Source: Bimastos eiseni (Eukaryota; Annelida; Clitellata; Crassiclitellata; Lumbricidae). Taken from it: 64,000 nucleotides of DNA. Made by a program: the position numbers and the translations under genes. Where the stretch lies: assembly GCA_959347315.1 (NCBI GenBank), contig OY365806.1, forward strand, positions 32,852,054-32,916,053. Direction: 5' to 3'. Within the stretch, counting starts at the first letter, position 1. Each line of letters opens with the position of its first letter. The notes beneath the pieces are model-generated. The model made no database searches. It was not told the origin of the DNA and saw only the letters and a program-made list of their open reading frames with translations. This document shows, piece by piece, positions 45,100 through 56,965 of this stretch.

Positions 45100-45870
45100 A
45101 GGGTCTGTAACTATCCAGGATTCAAGTTCGGACTCCACTATTGTGTGTCCATAATAGCTCCCAGACAGCCACGACTAGCAGGGCCCAGTGTCTGCCGATT
45201 ATTATTCCCCACATCGGCCCTTCTCGGGTTGTCAACACGATTTTTGCATCGATTTGCTCATCTAGACGGTAGAGGGCCGACGTTGTGGGCCCGCGTCTGA
45301 ACGACGGCGTCTGCCGGCATTATTTCCTCCGCCTTATTGTGCCCTAAACGGTGCCCAGGTCGAGCCCCTAGAGGGAAATTGGATGACCCATTGTGAATCA
45401 GCGCAGACAAGAACAATGCAACCAGCGCGTCGGTATGATATAGGGCCACTAGCGGGAATTCATTCCCCGCTGTAGGCGCAATGAAGGTATATGTCTTTAA
45501 CCATTGCTGTGCCTACACTTTGCCCACACATGCCACTGTACGCCCTATGAATGTGGAGCGTTGGCCCGTTAGTGGAAAATCATCGAACGCTGTGGAGGGG
45601 CGATGGAGGCATATGTCTTTACAACGGCTATGCCTACAATATTCCCCTATAGGCACAACGAGCGAGGAGCGTCGGCGTAATTGGGGCCGCTCTAGTGTCA
45701 AATCATCGTCCGCTGTGGGCGCTATGCAGGACTATCGGTATCAAATCACTTTCACTTTGCCTACAGTATGCCCACGCAATTCCACTGTGGGCTCTACGAA
45801 TAAAGAGCGTTGGCAGGCATTGATACTAGTGGAAAATACCACAAACTGCAAATCTGGTTGTACATGATTG
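45100..45870. repeat. GC-richer degenerate tandem repeat (~110-135-bp units)
   Basis: Units start with gcgt(c/t)gg and contain ctagtggaaaatcatc...cgctgtggg. Starts are seen near 45426, 45558, 45669 and 45805. The GC content is visibly higher than in neighbouring DNA. The unit edges are fuzzy and there is no conserved ORF. Confidence 0.6.
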
Positions 45871-47800
45871 TCAGGTCAATTCCTGTATAGTTGGCATTTC
45901 TGATCTCAAAAGTATATAATATCACCTATGCTGCAAACTTATGAGATTGGATGATTAACATAGCTAATGCATGAAAGAGAAAAAACTAAGCAAGTTTGTT
46001 TGATAATAATTTTTAATGAAGATCGCACCATTCACTGTATCACAAATAAAAAAATGGCAACATCCAACTAAACCAGTAAAATGCAAAGTACAAGTAGGTC
46101 AACATAAAAACTTCTGAAATATCTAAACAATTACAACAGTCAATATTCAGAAATACTTTCACACACAACATGAAAGTTTTGATTATATATATAATATATA
46201 GATATATATAAAGATATATATGTGTATATATATATAATAAAAATTTTCAAAATGAGATGAAACATGAATTAGGCTATATAATAGGCTATAGGAGATCACA
46301 TACGACTTTTGGAATGCAGTATGATTTGCATGTCCATCTACCTATCCTGTTCTTTACTTTCTGGCTGCATACATCGTTTCCTTTATTTGCATATCCCTTT
46401 ACACCTTCTTTTTCTCATCGTTACAAACTGTAATTGGCTAAGCGACAGGCACAATTTTTCCTAACAAGGTTTAGTACACACTTCTACAGACTTCTGTTAC
46501 ACTTACATTTTTACAACATCCAGAAATATCAGCTTAAGAAGAAAATTGTCTGTGCTCTATGGTAAGCAGTAGCTACGAAATGCTCATATCAAAGTGCTAC
46601 GGAAGTTCCTTGATACAGTGCTATACAGACTACAAGATCATGATCACAAAATATGAATTATGATGACGATGAAGTAAAATCATTATCCAAAAATCACGAT
46701 GACAACATTTATAGTCACAATAAAAGTAAGAAAACAGCAACTCTATACAAATAGCATTTATGATACATCACATCTGAACAAGCAACATATTACAATACAC
46801 CCTAGCATGTAGAAGATTCAACAATTGCAAGTGGCCCTGTTGTAAGCAGTGATTTTTGTCCAGATGACTCTGATAAACAGAAAAAGGTATTCCAGGTATA
46901 AAACCATAACTTTTTCTACATAAATATTTAAGAAACTTTGCATTAGCCATGTTTTGAGTCATATACATTTCAGCAACGATATCTCACCAGCTTGAACCAT
47001 TGAGCCACAAACATAAAGTATAGCTGTAAATCGCCTAATAAACTAGTTGCCGGCGAACGCATTGCGTCATGACCGTGTTACCCTCCATTCTCCAGGCTTG
47101 GGAGTGGTCCTGTCAGAATACAAACCATTTACATATGCCTAAAAAGAAAATGAATTGATATGCACCAGCTTGTACATATACAGAGCACACGCATTTGTCT
47201 TAGACATGTATTTCATTAATTCACACTTGGGTTGAATGTGGACTCCTTCTCTAGGCCTCAGATTGAACACTTTGCAACTTTTTAATCTGGGTAGCACATT
47301 ATTCACCTTTACCGTTTCGTTAGTGTATTTTAGCTCTGCGTCTCAACCACTACTTTAGCAACGTTGAAATTAAGTATGACCCGTGACTTTCACTGGTTAA
47401 CAGCTAGTTTAAAATAATAATACAGTTATTAGAAAAAATGATTTCAAGAAATCATCGGCCGTCTGCTCTGGTTATTTCGTAATCGTAATCTCCAAATTTC
47501 TTAAGCGCCACTTTAAAGCTAAACGCAGGGCACCAGCTTATTCACGAGCGTTGCGTCAAATCAAAAGGGTTGTCCAAAGGATAGTCCGTGGGCGGTCAGA
47601 GTTCGGTTTCCAGAAGGTCAACAGGGAGACAGAGTAGCTGTTAAGGAGGGTGTCGCTTTGGTCGAGGATAGACAGATGGGATGTCAAGTAGTGAGTCTGG
47701 GTAAGAGTTCTCGAAAAGATGGGACTTAATTATTTGCCCTAACTGTGGTGGTTGTTGCAGTTTAACGACACTGTGTGGTAACATAGACCATTAGCGTCGC
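45871..47800. other. Intergenic, mostly unique AT-rich DNA
   Basis: Contains a (TA)n tract at 46187-46235. No coding exon or clear transposon was recognised. The stretch separates Nova (minus) from the plus-strand zinc-finger gene and may hold promoter sequence for either. Confidence 0.4.
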
Positions 47801-47851
47801 CCTCCTCCTTTATGCAGGCTTGGGACTGGCACTGGCCGAGTACTACCAGCG

Positions 47852-47883
47852 CATAGACATCATAATAATATATGATGTCTATG
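47852..47883. repeat. Perfect 13-bp hairpin
   Basis: catagacatcata is followed six bases later by its exact reverse complement, tatgatgtctatg. It lies next to the cagtgccagtcccaagcctg repeat module (inverted, about 47815-47840). Confidence 0.8.
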
Positions 47884-49300
47884 TACCAGCGATGGAGTTC
47901 TTGCCCTAACTGAGCGATAATTAAAAATTTTAGAGCTCATTTAGTACCACGATGAAGAATTCAGTTAGAGATCACTGGGCGCTACAAATACTACTGTTGA
48001 TGCCATTGGTTTCTATACTTCCGGCGTGTCCGTAATCCGTATATTTTTGGGAGAATTCATATAAAAAAGAAGCGATTTAATATATTATAATTTAAATTAT
48101 CATCATCAGTTATATATTAAATTGCAAAGAAATAAAGTGAGGTTTATGGGTGTGATTTTGAGAGTCGACATAGTCAGTTGTATTTGTTGATTGTGGTACT
48201 AAACTTTAACTGCCGGATGTCGATGTTATCGTGGAAACGCGTTTATGAGGAAATGTTCAGGGATTGAAAGACTGACTAATTATGGTTTCAACACGAAACA
48301 CTATCGAATGATGACGTGTACATTGTGCTAATGCAGCGATGTAAGTTGTAAGATTAGATGAAATTGTTTCGGATAGAATTGTTTGGGTGTGGAAGAAATC
48401 GGTCGGCTCTGCGACAGGGTTCGAAATCATTGATCAGACTATCGAAGTGCCTCTGAAACCTCAACGTATGTCATTTCGAAATAAAGGTAATATTTTCATT
48501 TTAGCGTCTGAAATTATATGCCATTTCGTTTCAGCATCACAAATTGTTTTAAATGTTAACTTGTCAACAGTTCTAACGTCAGAATATGTATTTGATATAG
48601 ACAATGTGGCCGCCACAAATGCGCTTAAATAGAGCCCAGCCACATCACATATTGCCATGCACTAAGTAAGTAAAAAGAATGACTTTATTTTGCAAGCAAA
48701 TCATACTCTCCAAAAGTTTATAAAAATTGTTGTAAAGTTCTGTCTGATTTAAAGATTTAGTTTCTGAAATTGTGACCAGTATTTTCTGGAAAGGTTTCTC
48801 GCGTCCAAAAGGACGAGGTATACTCATAAAATAACTACTAAATATTTAAGCTCACAAAACAATGAACAATTTTCAGATGACTCAAACAAAAAGGAAATGT
48901 GATGATTTGGTTCTTGTGGTGTTTATTTTTAAAATGTTGCTAGGGATGAACCAAAACTGAGCTCGACTGAGTTTCATAGTACTCAACATTACTTGGACTC
49001 GGGACAAACGATTGGTCCAAGTGTTAATAAAAATCGGCTTTCTGATTTTCTGTTTATGTATCTTTTGTGTTCACTTTTGGAATTAAGGTTGTCCAACTAA
49101 ACAGCTGGAAATATCCACTTCATCATGTTTGGTAAAATAGGGCATTAACAAACTAAAAATAATGTTAAGGGTTCAAATATATTTTCTCCTACACAGAGAT
49201 GCCTATAGTATATTGGTAATATTGATTTCACCATAATTCTCCATCAAGGACACAGAGGGCGGTGTTCATACATTTGCAAAATTATCCAACATGGTGAAAG
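47884..49300. other. Intergenic with a foldback-module remnant
   Basis: At 48600-48670 the module caatgtggccgccacaaatg with tgccatgcactaagtaagta recurs. The rest has no recognised feature. A promoter for the zinc-finger gene may lie here. Confidence 0.35.
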
Positions 49301-49654
49301 GTTAGTAATGTAATGTAATCAAGCATTTATATAGCATTATTGCATTTGCTCAAATCAGCAGCGCTCTTAACAGGCGTCTGTGCGTGGAAAAAGAAAGGTC
49401 TTAAGACATTTCCGAAACTGACAAGGTGAAAGGGTCAGTAACTCCAGGCGCCGAAGCTGTGGAAGACAGTTCCAAGCCGAAGGGCCAACATAGGCAAAGC
49501 TCTGCTACTGGGCCATGGCAGAGCACATGCGCGAAACAACAAGAAGGCTGCGAGTGGAAGATCGCAAGAAAGCCCTTGCAGGTAAAGAGGACACCAAGGT
49601 TCAGAAAGATCTTAGGTATGTCGGGCCACCCCAAGTAGTCAGTTGCACATAAGG

Positions 49655-49832
49655 GAAATGGTTTTTTTAAACTGTATACACTGAACCAATGACGTGTGTC
49701 CTGATTGAAGCATGAAATATTGGCAAATTTTGGAATGCCACCTATCAGACGAGCAGCGGCATTAAGAATCGACTGAAGTTGGAGAGATTTTGCGGAAGAA
49801 AGACCTATGTAAACAGCATTTCCACAGTCCAC
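49655..49832 (-). pseudogene. LINE reverse-transcriptase C-terminal fragment
   Basis: The minus frame reads DCGNAVYIGLSSAKSLQLQS then ILNAAARLIGGIPKF, the region common at the end of Jockey/CR1-type RT ORFs. It lacks the catalytic core. The flanking 49310-49650 segment looks like an associated repeat with a gtaatgtaatgtaat tract. Confidence 0.7.
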
Positions 49833-50329
49833 CCGAGTATATATTACAGTAGCTCATCCCATGAACATGGGAGTCATTTAGTCAAAATGTTGATGCTAGA
49901 TATGGAGTTTTTTCAAACCCCAAAAATGTACAATATTTTGGACCCTTCATTTTTGTCTTCATTTGAGAAACAAATGGAGAAATCTGATGTAGCTTCTAAA
50001 GCTGTTATGAAGAAATAAACTAATAGCAATACATTTGAACAAGTTTAAACTAAATGATATTAATAAAGCAGGAATATTATCAATGATTTTGTTTTTAGTT
50101 TCAATTTTAATATTCTGTAACTTTAGGTCTGAACAATCTGATCAGAATTTAATTATGCTAAATAATTTAAAATTTAGTTATCAGTTGCATTTAAAAAGGA
50201 ATAAATCTCAAATACTGCCTGCAGCCATTCAAATGAACTGTGAATAACTTGCATCCAGTCTGAATCCTACTTTTCATCAACAGACTCTGTTATAACCTCG
50301 GATGACTTGGGCATACGTACACAAAATAA

Positions 50330-50402
50330 ATTTCTAGTTATGATGTCCATATTAGCCTACTTATATTGTAAATAGGCTAATGTGGACATCATAGGTAGAA
50401 AT
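50330..50402 (+). ncRNA. Pre-miRNA-like hairpin (candidate)
   Basis: Arms 50330-50359 and 50373-50402 pair over 30 positions, with one mismatch and two G-U pairs, around a 13-nt loop. Size and shape fit an animal pre-miRNA, but a tiny MITE would look the same. It lies about 200 bp upstream of the zinc-finger coding exon, in the probable intron or 5' flank. I do not recognise the mature sequence. Confidence 0.3.
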
Positions 50403-50597
50403 TTAGTTTTCATTTGTACACGTTATGTTGAGATTCCCTTGCCATATGCATACATATGCAGAATCTCCTATCATCCGATCTGATCATCTCCATTATTGCA
50501 TCTGCATGTATAAGCTATGGATTGGCCCTAAAAAATAAATACTAGTGCACATTGGTTGATATCATCAGTCATTTCTTCTGTTGTAGTAAGCATCCGA

Positions 50598-52313
50598 ATG
50601 GCTGATCACAAGAACCATTTTGAACCAAAACCAAAAAATCGCTTGGACCTTCAAAATCCTCGACTGGCATTTAATCCTAATGGCAGCCTTTTGAGCTTAG
50701 CGGCCAAGCTGAGAGCAGCTGAGATCAAGGTCTTAAAGAAGATGAACTCCAATCCTGTTAAAGTGGGGGACTGCGGTAAATTTTCATCTTCCATTGGACC
50801 AGCCGGTTTCCGCTTCAGTGTGACAAACCGAAAACGAAAATCTGAAGAAATTGAAGTTGAAGAGTTGAAAGCAAAAAAGTTCCATCCTGGAGCAGAAACA
50901 GGAATCAGAAATATTGAATATAGTTCTTCAGAGATCAATGGATCGCCATTGAGCTCAAGCAAAATTGACCATGGCCTGGTGGTCAACTGTGTGGGTTTAT
51001 ATGAAAGTGGTGGGACGGTTAAAAGCAACGCAGAAAATGTCAAGCAGATCACAAAAATTCTTGAGAATGTTAAGAGTTGGACGTCTGCATATGAGACTAC
51101 AGGTGACAAAACTTACAAAAGGCTTGGAAAAATGCCACTAGAACTGTCCATATGGTCTTTACTTTCATGCACAAAAAATCTTGGGAGTGAAGATGCTCTG
51201 CGTTTGATTGACCGTAGAAATCACTCGCATGCACCCAACAAAACAAAGGCAAACTACACTGCATGGCGAATGTCAAGACGTGATTTACGGACCATTGAAC
51301 AGATTGCTGTCGAGCACGTCATCAGAAGCAAGTCATCTGAACTCGAATCACGAGTCACACTGCTGTTGCGGAATATGAAGCGAAAGGTGGCAATTAGGGA
51401 AATGCCCACATTTGGGAAATACCCAAAGACACACCTGAGCAGTCTGACATGGAATGGACTTGTGCAGAGGAAGTTCCGATGCGAGCACTGCAATTATCAG
51501 ACAGACAATCGATCGCACCTTGTTCGACATCAGAGCAGCATTCACAACATGTTTAAGCCGTACCATTGCTACATCTGTACAAAAGAATTCACACGTGTCG
51601 AGTACATCAAACAGCACCTGCTCAGTGTGCACCCTGGGATTGAATACGATGCCACTCGTGCCAAAAATGCTGAGCAGATGGCACTTAAACAGGCAGACCA
51701 CCACGCTGACCGAAGTGCAACCGCAAATAGAACTATTTGCCTTGACTTCAACTCCTCCTCGGTCGGTGTCGGTGGCACAAATCATAAAGCTTTGCAGGCA
51801 ATCAACGTTGAAGATCGTACAGATCTCCTCTGCTCATACTGTGATTTCACATCGCAAGTCCCAGACTGCCTACAACGACACTTGGACAAGTGTCTACCAG
51901 ACCCAGACCGCTTTCGATGTCGGTTGTGTCGAGAGACATTTACAAGTCGATGTTCACTTCAGGTTCACTCTGCTAGGTCACACTTCACAATCCTTTACTG
52001 CTGTCCCTCTTGTCCATTTTACACTGTGAGCCTTCATACTTACGATTGGCATGTTGCCCAGCAACATTCATGCGAGATGAATAGAAATTCATGTCCATTC
52101 TGTCGTCAGCCCTTTCTCACACAGAGCGAACTAGTGCTTCACATCGAATCAACACATTTACAACATACTGAAATTGGACGAGAAGATGCGCCCTCGTGGA
52201 AAGGCATTTTGCAAGGCAACGGCCAGAGGCTGCTTTATGTCCCTAACGGTGTTCAGACCGTCTTTGGTAATGACACTCGATGGCAGAATGGTGTTGGCCA
52301 AAATAAGGTCTAA
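50598..52313 (+). CDS. C2H2 zinc-finger protein, six fingers, single long exon
   Basis: A 571-residue frame starting at MADHKNHFEPKPKN. A splice-acceptor-like tcttctgttgtag lies just upstream (ends 50586), so an upstream non-coding or short coding exon is likely. The earlier in-frame ATG at 50556 would fall in that intron. The first ~290 residues are Ser/Lys/Asn-rich with no known domain. Fingers follow at roughly residues 291 (FRCEHCNYQTDNRSHLVRH), 322 (YHCYICTKEFTRVEYIKQH), 410, 438 (FRCRLCRETFTSRCSLQVH), 465 and 498 (CPFCRQPFLTQSELVLHI). It is probably a nuclear DNA-binding protein. I do not recognise the orthology group. The finger order and absence of HTGEKP linkers argue against a KRAB- or BCL11-type protein. 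Confidence 0.85.
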   Translation: MADHKNHFEPKPKNRLDLQNPRLAFNPNGSLLSLAAKLRAAEIKVLKKMNSNPVKVGDCGKFSSSIGPAGFRFSVTNRKRKSEEIEVEELKAKKFHPGAETGIRNIEYSSSEINGSPLSSSKIDHGLVVNCVGLYESGGTVKSNAENVKQITKILENVKSWTSAYETTGDKTYKRLGKMPLELSIWSLLSCTKNLGSEDALRLIDRRNHSHAPNKTKANYTAWRMSRRDLRTIEQIAVEHVIRSKSSELESRVTLLLRNMKRKVAIREMPTFGKYPKTHLSSLTWNGLVQRKFRCEHCNYQTDNRSHLVRHQSSIHNMFKPYHCYICTKEFTRVEYIKQHLLSVHPGIEYDATRAKNAEQMALKQADHHADRSATANRTICLDFNSSSVGVGGTNHKALQAINVEDRTDLLCSYCDFTSQVPDCLQRHLDKCLPDPDRFRCRLCRETFTSRCSLQVHSARSHFTILYCCPSCPFYTVSLHTYDWHVAQQHSCEMNRNSCPFCRQPFLTQSELVLHIESTHLQHTEIGREDAPSWKGILQGNGQRLLYVPNGVQTVFGNDTRWQNGVGQNKV

Positions 52314-53089
52314 AAGAAAATTCTAATCTCATTCTAATCTAGAAGACTGTATAATGCTGTCGTCACAATGCATCAAACAGTTGATTGTTTCAGGGGAAAC
52401 TATATTCAGAGATTCAGATAAAATCATAATTGCTTAGAGATGTCCAGTCATAGTCCAACAGTCAGTGATGCAAAATTAAGTGCAGATGTTCAGAGAGTTA
52501 AAACTAACAACATCTCAACATTAGAATGACTCAGAATTGCAAGATTTCTTTGGCCTAAACCGAATAGAGGATTGTGAATTGAACTATGGTTCTCAATATT
52601 CAGGGGAAAATTGCAGAAATTACTGGATTTTTGCAGTTGGTTAACTTCCAAAACATGTTAGGAAACATTTGCATACATGCCACAGCTTTGTTGGCAATTA
52701 TTGTTAGTTTTGTGTGGTACATGAAGATTCAGGCCCGGTGTAAATTACAGTACGACCAGCTCTGGAAGCTGACTATATGATTTCTGTTGCTATGGAAATT
52801 CTATATGAAAATTGTAGAAAACGAAAATTCTGTATGTTTTGTAAACCTGTAATAAAATTCGATTTAATTTGTAAATGATAGAATTATTTGGAAATTTATT
52901 CGAAATTGTCAATGCACTTGTTCCGGTTTTTTGTTTGAACACTTTGTTGTGTATTATTTTGCTAATGTACGTTTGCATTCTGGCCACTTGAGTTGTATCT
53001 ACTCTTTGCCAGTCATTATGTTCTACTGTTTGCTGTAGCATGATGTTATAGTAAATTATACCACTTGCTGGCATATTATTGCAAGCCAA
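52314..53089 (+). other. 3' UTR and flank of the zinc-finger gene
   Basis: An AATAAA signal at 52851-52856 suggests a 3' UTR of about 550 bp. No other gene is seen. Confidence 0.5.
52851..52856 (+). terminator. Polyadenylation signal AATAAA
   Basis: The best-placed AATAAA after the zinc-finger stop codon. Cleavage is expected 10-30 bp downstream. Confidence 0.45.
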
Positions 53090-53112
53090 CAATACCAACA
53101 CTGTTGGTATTG
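53090..53112. repeat. Near-perfect 23-bp palindrome
   Basis: caataccaaca, one C, then the exact reverse complement tgttggtattg. It could form a cruciform. No function is evident. Confidence 0.8.
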
Positions 53113-54144
53113 ACAAGAAGGATCATGATTTATTTTGATAATCCTTCTTCAGTTTTGCCTGTCAATTGGGCGTTATAACAGCCTACAATATTTTAGGCTG
53201 GCATGGAAGTTTGCGAATTTATTTTAAATTGCTGGACAAGCATTTGAAACTCCCAAGCTAGATGAACATGCCATTGTTAGGATAGCAAGAAGCACTTTCA
53301 AGAGGTCACTGGGATGTGTTGTGGGAACACCCAAATACATATATTTTGGTACTACTGTAAAATTGAATTGTTGTAATTTTCATTTAAAGTGATCTATTGT
53401 TTCAAAAGCAACATGATAGCTTAGAGATTTGTTTCACAACTTTAGAACATTTTAGAGACCAGTTTGAAATATAATTTGTGAGTGTTTGTTTAAAGCGATT
53501 TTAATTTAAAGCAATTGTAATTTATGTTGAAAACGTTGATTTGTTGTTTGTTTCTTTGTTTGACTTTAAATATTATATATATTATAAAACAAACAAACTT
53601 GGTTTTAAAATGGTTTTTAGCTTTTTATCAAGTAATTTCTATCATACTGGTGTTTAATGCAAGGACAATCAGTATCTTCATAATGAAGGACTGGAAATTT
53701 CAAAACAGCCAGCAAAAGACATACTAATGACGGAGCAGAATGCACAGATGCAGGGAGATGGTGTCAAGGTGTAGGTCTGGAAAGCTCGAATCGTCAAGAG
53801 CACTTGTTTTGACAACTACGTATGCACTGATCTGAAAGGGTTCCTATATCAAACAGGAAGTTACTGGATTCGTCTATAGCACAGGGTTTAGAACTTTTCA
53901 TGTTCTTAATTTAACTTAATTCTGAACTGCAGTCTGTGATGCCAGTATAAAGCAAGAACAGTACTGAAGGTGGTGACTAGAGACCAATGCATTAGCCTGA
54001 GAGATCTTTGTAGCCATGGGATGTGAAGGACCATGTGACCAATCTCTGCATAACAAAATTTGAGCTGGCACAACTACAAACATTGTCATGTGACTCGTGA
54101 GTCTTGACTGCAAGAGCCCTATATGCGGCATAAATGTGGTCTGT
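53113..54144. other. Intergenic, nothing recognised
   Basis: AT-rich DNA with chance ORFs only. Confidence 0.4.
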
Positions 54145-54351
54145 TCACTGCAGGGTGTTCTGAGCGTTTCTGCAGAGTTCATTACAGAGATTTGCAACTT
54201 CTACCAGATGACCTTTGTACTTAAGCATCATCAGCTCCTGGTGGGTCTCGATTGCCTTCAGGGTACTACTAATACTATGACCAAGTGTAGCAAGAAAGGC
54301 CACTGCGACGACAACTAATAACAGTATAAATAATATTAAAACATTACTCAC
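54145..54351 (-). CDS. Small membrane-protein-like ORF or orphan terminal exon
   Basis: A 68-residue minus frame begins with a strongly hydrophobic segment (ILFILLLVVVAVAFLATLG). It is followed by a soluble helix-like tail (ELMMLKYKGHLVEVANL then CRNAQNTLQ). An acceptor-like actgttattag sits inside the hydrophobic part, so it may instead be a terminal exon starting there. I do not recognise it. Confidence 0.25.
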   Translation of the reverse strand: MSNVLILFILLLVVVAVAFLATLGHSISSTLKAIETHQELMMLKYKGHLVEVANLCNELCRNAQNTLQ

Positions 54352-55524
54352 TGTGTGTTTTGCTTTTGTGGAGATTTATTGCACAATGGGACAGCACACG
54401 GAACATAACATTTCAGAAAATGGTTTATATCGGTCTATGATACACAACAATATCATATATATTTTCATCCTCTTTGTTGATAATCCTTTTGCATTCCTAA
54501 TTTCTTCACAGTAAGCATACTTTAAAATCATCAATAAAAACCAAACCAAAGTCATGCTGTTAACTAAGGAAATAGATAAGCGTATACACAAAAATTATAC
54601 ATACTGTACACAAGTTAATTATAGGATGATAAAAATATTATACTAAACACCAATTAAACATGTATTTGTGAAAGTATCACATTCATGATTTAGATGGCAA
54701 ATATTTCAACTGCAGATTATACCCCAAAATTTGAAATTAGGCGTGCATTGTATAGTAAAAAATAGAAATAGGCCTAGGTTCCATTGTTACGCATACTTGA
54801 ATAATTGACATCATAATTGACATTCAACTTAATAAACAAGTTAAGGTGTTTTCTAGTTAATACAGTGTGCAATTATACACTCATACTAAACTGGCAAATC
54901 TTCAAGGTCAAAACATGCGTCTCTATGCATAAGGTCACGTAGGTAGATGAAGATAACGGCAGACTGGCTGAAAATAAGCGACCGTCGAGTCTACAGTTCG
55001 ATGCCTCTATGCAACGTCTCTGTTGTAACTCGACCATACTTCAACAACCTCAAGCAGAGCTGGAAACATACATATATACAGTCCCAGTTTATTCGTAGCA
55101 GTCAGATGTTCGCAGGGCCGACTTATTAAGTTATTAACCCGTAGAGGCCTTTGTGGTTAGCATATTCAAAGAGGCAGGAGAAAGACTAGTCGTGGGAAAC
55201 TAGCTATTCAGTCAATTTAAGAGAAAAAGAAAATCCTCCGTCAAAATTTTGTTGGGACATTAGATATGACCCAACGTCACCCAAGTGATTGGGTCATGCG
55301 CTTTGTGGCTTTGAGTAGTAGGAAAACCCGCTATCTGGTGCATTTGCATTTTGACCATAATATTGGTCAATTCGTCCACCTAATAGGTTACCAAAACGTA
55401 CTTGTAACCTATAACTAGGTTACAAAAACTAATTCATACAAAAACCTAAGACCTAGGTTAAACATCAACCAATACAGTCTAATAGGTCCGGGAAATTTCC
55501 AATAGTTTGGATGATGAGTCATTA
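54352..55524. other. Left flank or left end of the Maverick-like element
   Basis: No gene is seen. At 55370-55460 short repeated words (aggttac-aaaac, gtaacctat, cctaggtta) occur in both orientations. A Maverick terminal repeat would be expected here, because the integrase lies next to it. The right terminus is outside the window, so the TIR cannot be proven. Confidence 0.4.
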
Positions 55525-56402
55525 TCACATCGTCACAAAGTCTTCATTATCAACCCAGGAATTAAATAACTCGGAATAACCCAACCATTTCACCAGCGAC
55601 TTGTTTCCCCGTTTCCTGATTATCTTTTCTATTCTAAATATTTCTTGAGTAGTCTTTTGTAGCTCCTGTTCGTAAAATGAACCCTGTATTTCCTCACCAT
55701 TATAATCAGTAATCTTAGATGTTGGCGGATCCGTATACTGAACTTGTGCAATTGTGAACATTTCCTCAGTCCATCTAGGTGTATATCCTTTTTCAAATAT
55801 ATTTTTCTTCTTCGTTATTCTAACTTTATCGCCTACCGAGAACTTAGGCTTAATGGGTTCTGGAATTTCACTTCCATTTAAGTTCATCCATACAGCCTTT
55901 TCATTCATTTTCAAACTAGCTTTAGAGGGTGTCATTTTAATGGAAGAATGCCTAGTTTCATTATAATTACTAACCATTTCATCCAACACATCGATATATC
56001 TTCTAGTTCAATTAGCTGTAAAATACTTACAAACATTTTTTCACGCATTGTTCTATTCCTACGCTCAACAACGCACGACTTTTCTTCGTTCTCCGTAGAA
56101 TACAACTCGACTAATTTCTTAACGTCTTTATTATAAAATTCTTTACCCTAATCAACCCATACTTTACCTGAACTTCTACCGCTCTCGAATATTTTCACGA
56201 AGCGACTAGCCGTAGATTTTCCACTCTTATCATTTAATGGCACGATCAAACCGTACTTGGAAAACACATCTATTACGGTTAGTAAGTATTTCACGCCATC
56301 GTTATCTTTAGCAAAAGCCTGCATATCGACTAAATCAGCAGCCCATATTTCATCTATTCCACCAACGTACACCTTCCTCGTCCTAAAACGTCTTACTACA
56401 GG
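55525..56402 (-). pseudogene. Maverick/Polinton-type integrase with chromodomain, broken
   Basis: The retrovirus-like integrase of a large DNA transposon or virus; it would insert the element. The visible part starts inside the protein (RKVYVGGIDEIWAADLVDM holds the first catalytic Asp) and abuts the neighbouring gene's end, so the N-terminal zinc-binding part is missing. An in-frame stop at 56148-56150 directly follows the second catalytic Asp. The catalytic Glu lies in VVERRNRT. A frameshift near 55985-56030 leads into 55525-55989, which carries the linker, an SH3-like stretch (KFSVGDKVRITKK) and a chromodomain (IIRKRGNKSLVKWLGY ... SWVDNEDF). No functional product is possible from this copy. 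Confidence 0.9.
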
Positions 56403-56950
56403 TTTATGTAAATTGTAATTTTAGGCTTTTTTAAACCTAACCCGAGACTAGCTTTGGGAGATAATATAGGTTTCACAAGACTTCTTTCTATTCGCTCTCG
56501 TAAGCTAGGATTAGGAATATTATTCAACTCATTAACCATCACTCTATCGGCGACATTACTAGAAGCTGTATCCGATTGCTGGTCGTAAGCTAAATCGTGA
56601 TGATATGCAGCGTTGTCGACTTTATTGACGGGCTTCGACCAATCCTTAGGAGTTCCATCGGAATTCAACCTCAAATCAAGTCTAGTACCAAGATCAGTAA
56701 ATGAATATCCCGGCAAGTGCATCTCACCTGGATATTTAGCCCACGGCAGCTTAATACCGCTGGTAACCGAATTTAAAGATCCAACTAAATCACCACCTCC
56801 AGAAGACTTCACGAATTGTGTCTTTGTCTTTCCACATATTTCACATGTGCCTCTAAGCATTGACCTTCCATTCTTCGTTGTGACATTTTGAATATTTTTA
56901 GTTTCAGTACGAGTTTTACACTTTACGCAATACATGCTTTTTAAATACAA
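56396..56950 (-). CDS. Zinc-ribbon plus parvovirus-type phospholipase A2 protein of the viral-like element
   Basis: An intact frame of 184 residues (170-180 if the second Met, at 56935, is used). The N-terminus is a zinc-ribbon (MYCVKCKTRTETKN and GTCEICGKTK, two Cys pairs). The middle has LHLPGYSF-like (LPGYSFTDLGTRLDL) and KVDNAAYHHDLAYD motifs. These match the calcium-loop and HD catalytic dyad of the phospholipase A2 domain known from parvovirus VP1 and some adintovirus- and Maverick-related proteins. In parvoviruses that domain opens endosomal membranes during entry; here the role is inferred only from similarity. It is the only long gene of the element without an obvious break. It is divergent from the ATPase, and their starts are 15-30 bp apart. 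Confidence 0.8.
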   Translation of the reverse strand: MYLKSMYCVKCKTRTETKNIQNVTTKNGRSMLRGTCEICGKTKTQFVKSSGGGDLVGSLNSVTSGIKLPWAKYPGEMHLPGYSFTDLGTRLDLRLNSDGTPKDWSKPVNKVDNAAYHHDLAYDQQSDTASSNVADRVMVNELNNIPNPSLRERIERSLVKPILSPKASLGLGLKKPKITIYINL

Positions 56951-56965
56951 TTAGATATATTTAAA
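56936..56965. promoter_or_regulatory. Compact divergent promoter of the viral-like element
   Basis: Between the minus-strand zinc-ribbon/PLA2 start and the plus-strand ATPase start (56966) lies only tttttaaatacaattagat and atatttaaa. These are AT-rich TATA-like words readable in both directions. Confidence 0.5.

Noticed and set aside
51454..52029. 191-codon plus-strand ORF inside the zinc-finger gene
   Set aside because: It overlaps the finger-coding frame, whose Cys/His pattern is unmistakable; this is a shadow frame.
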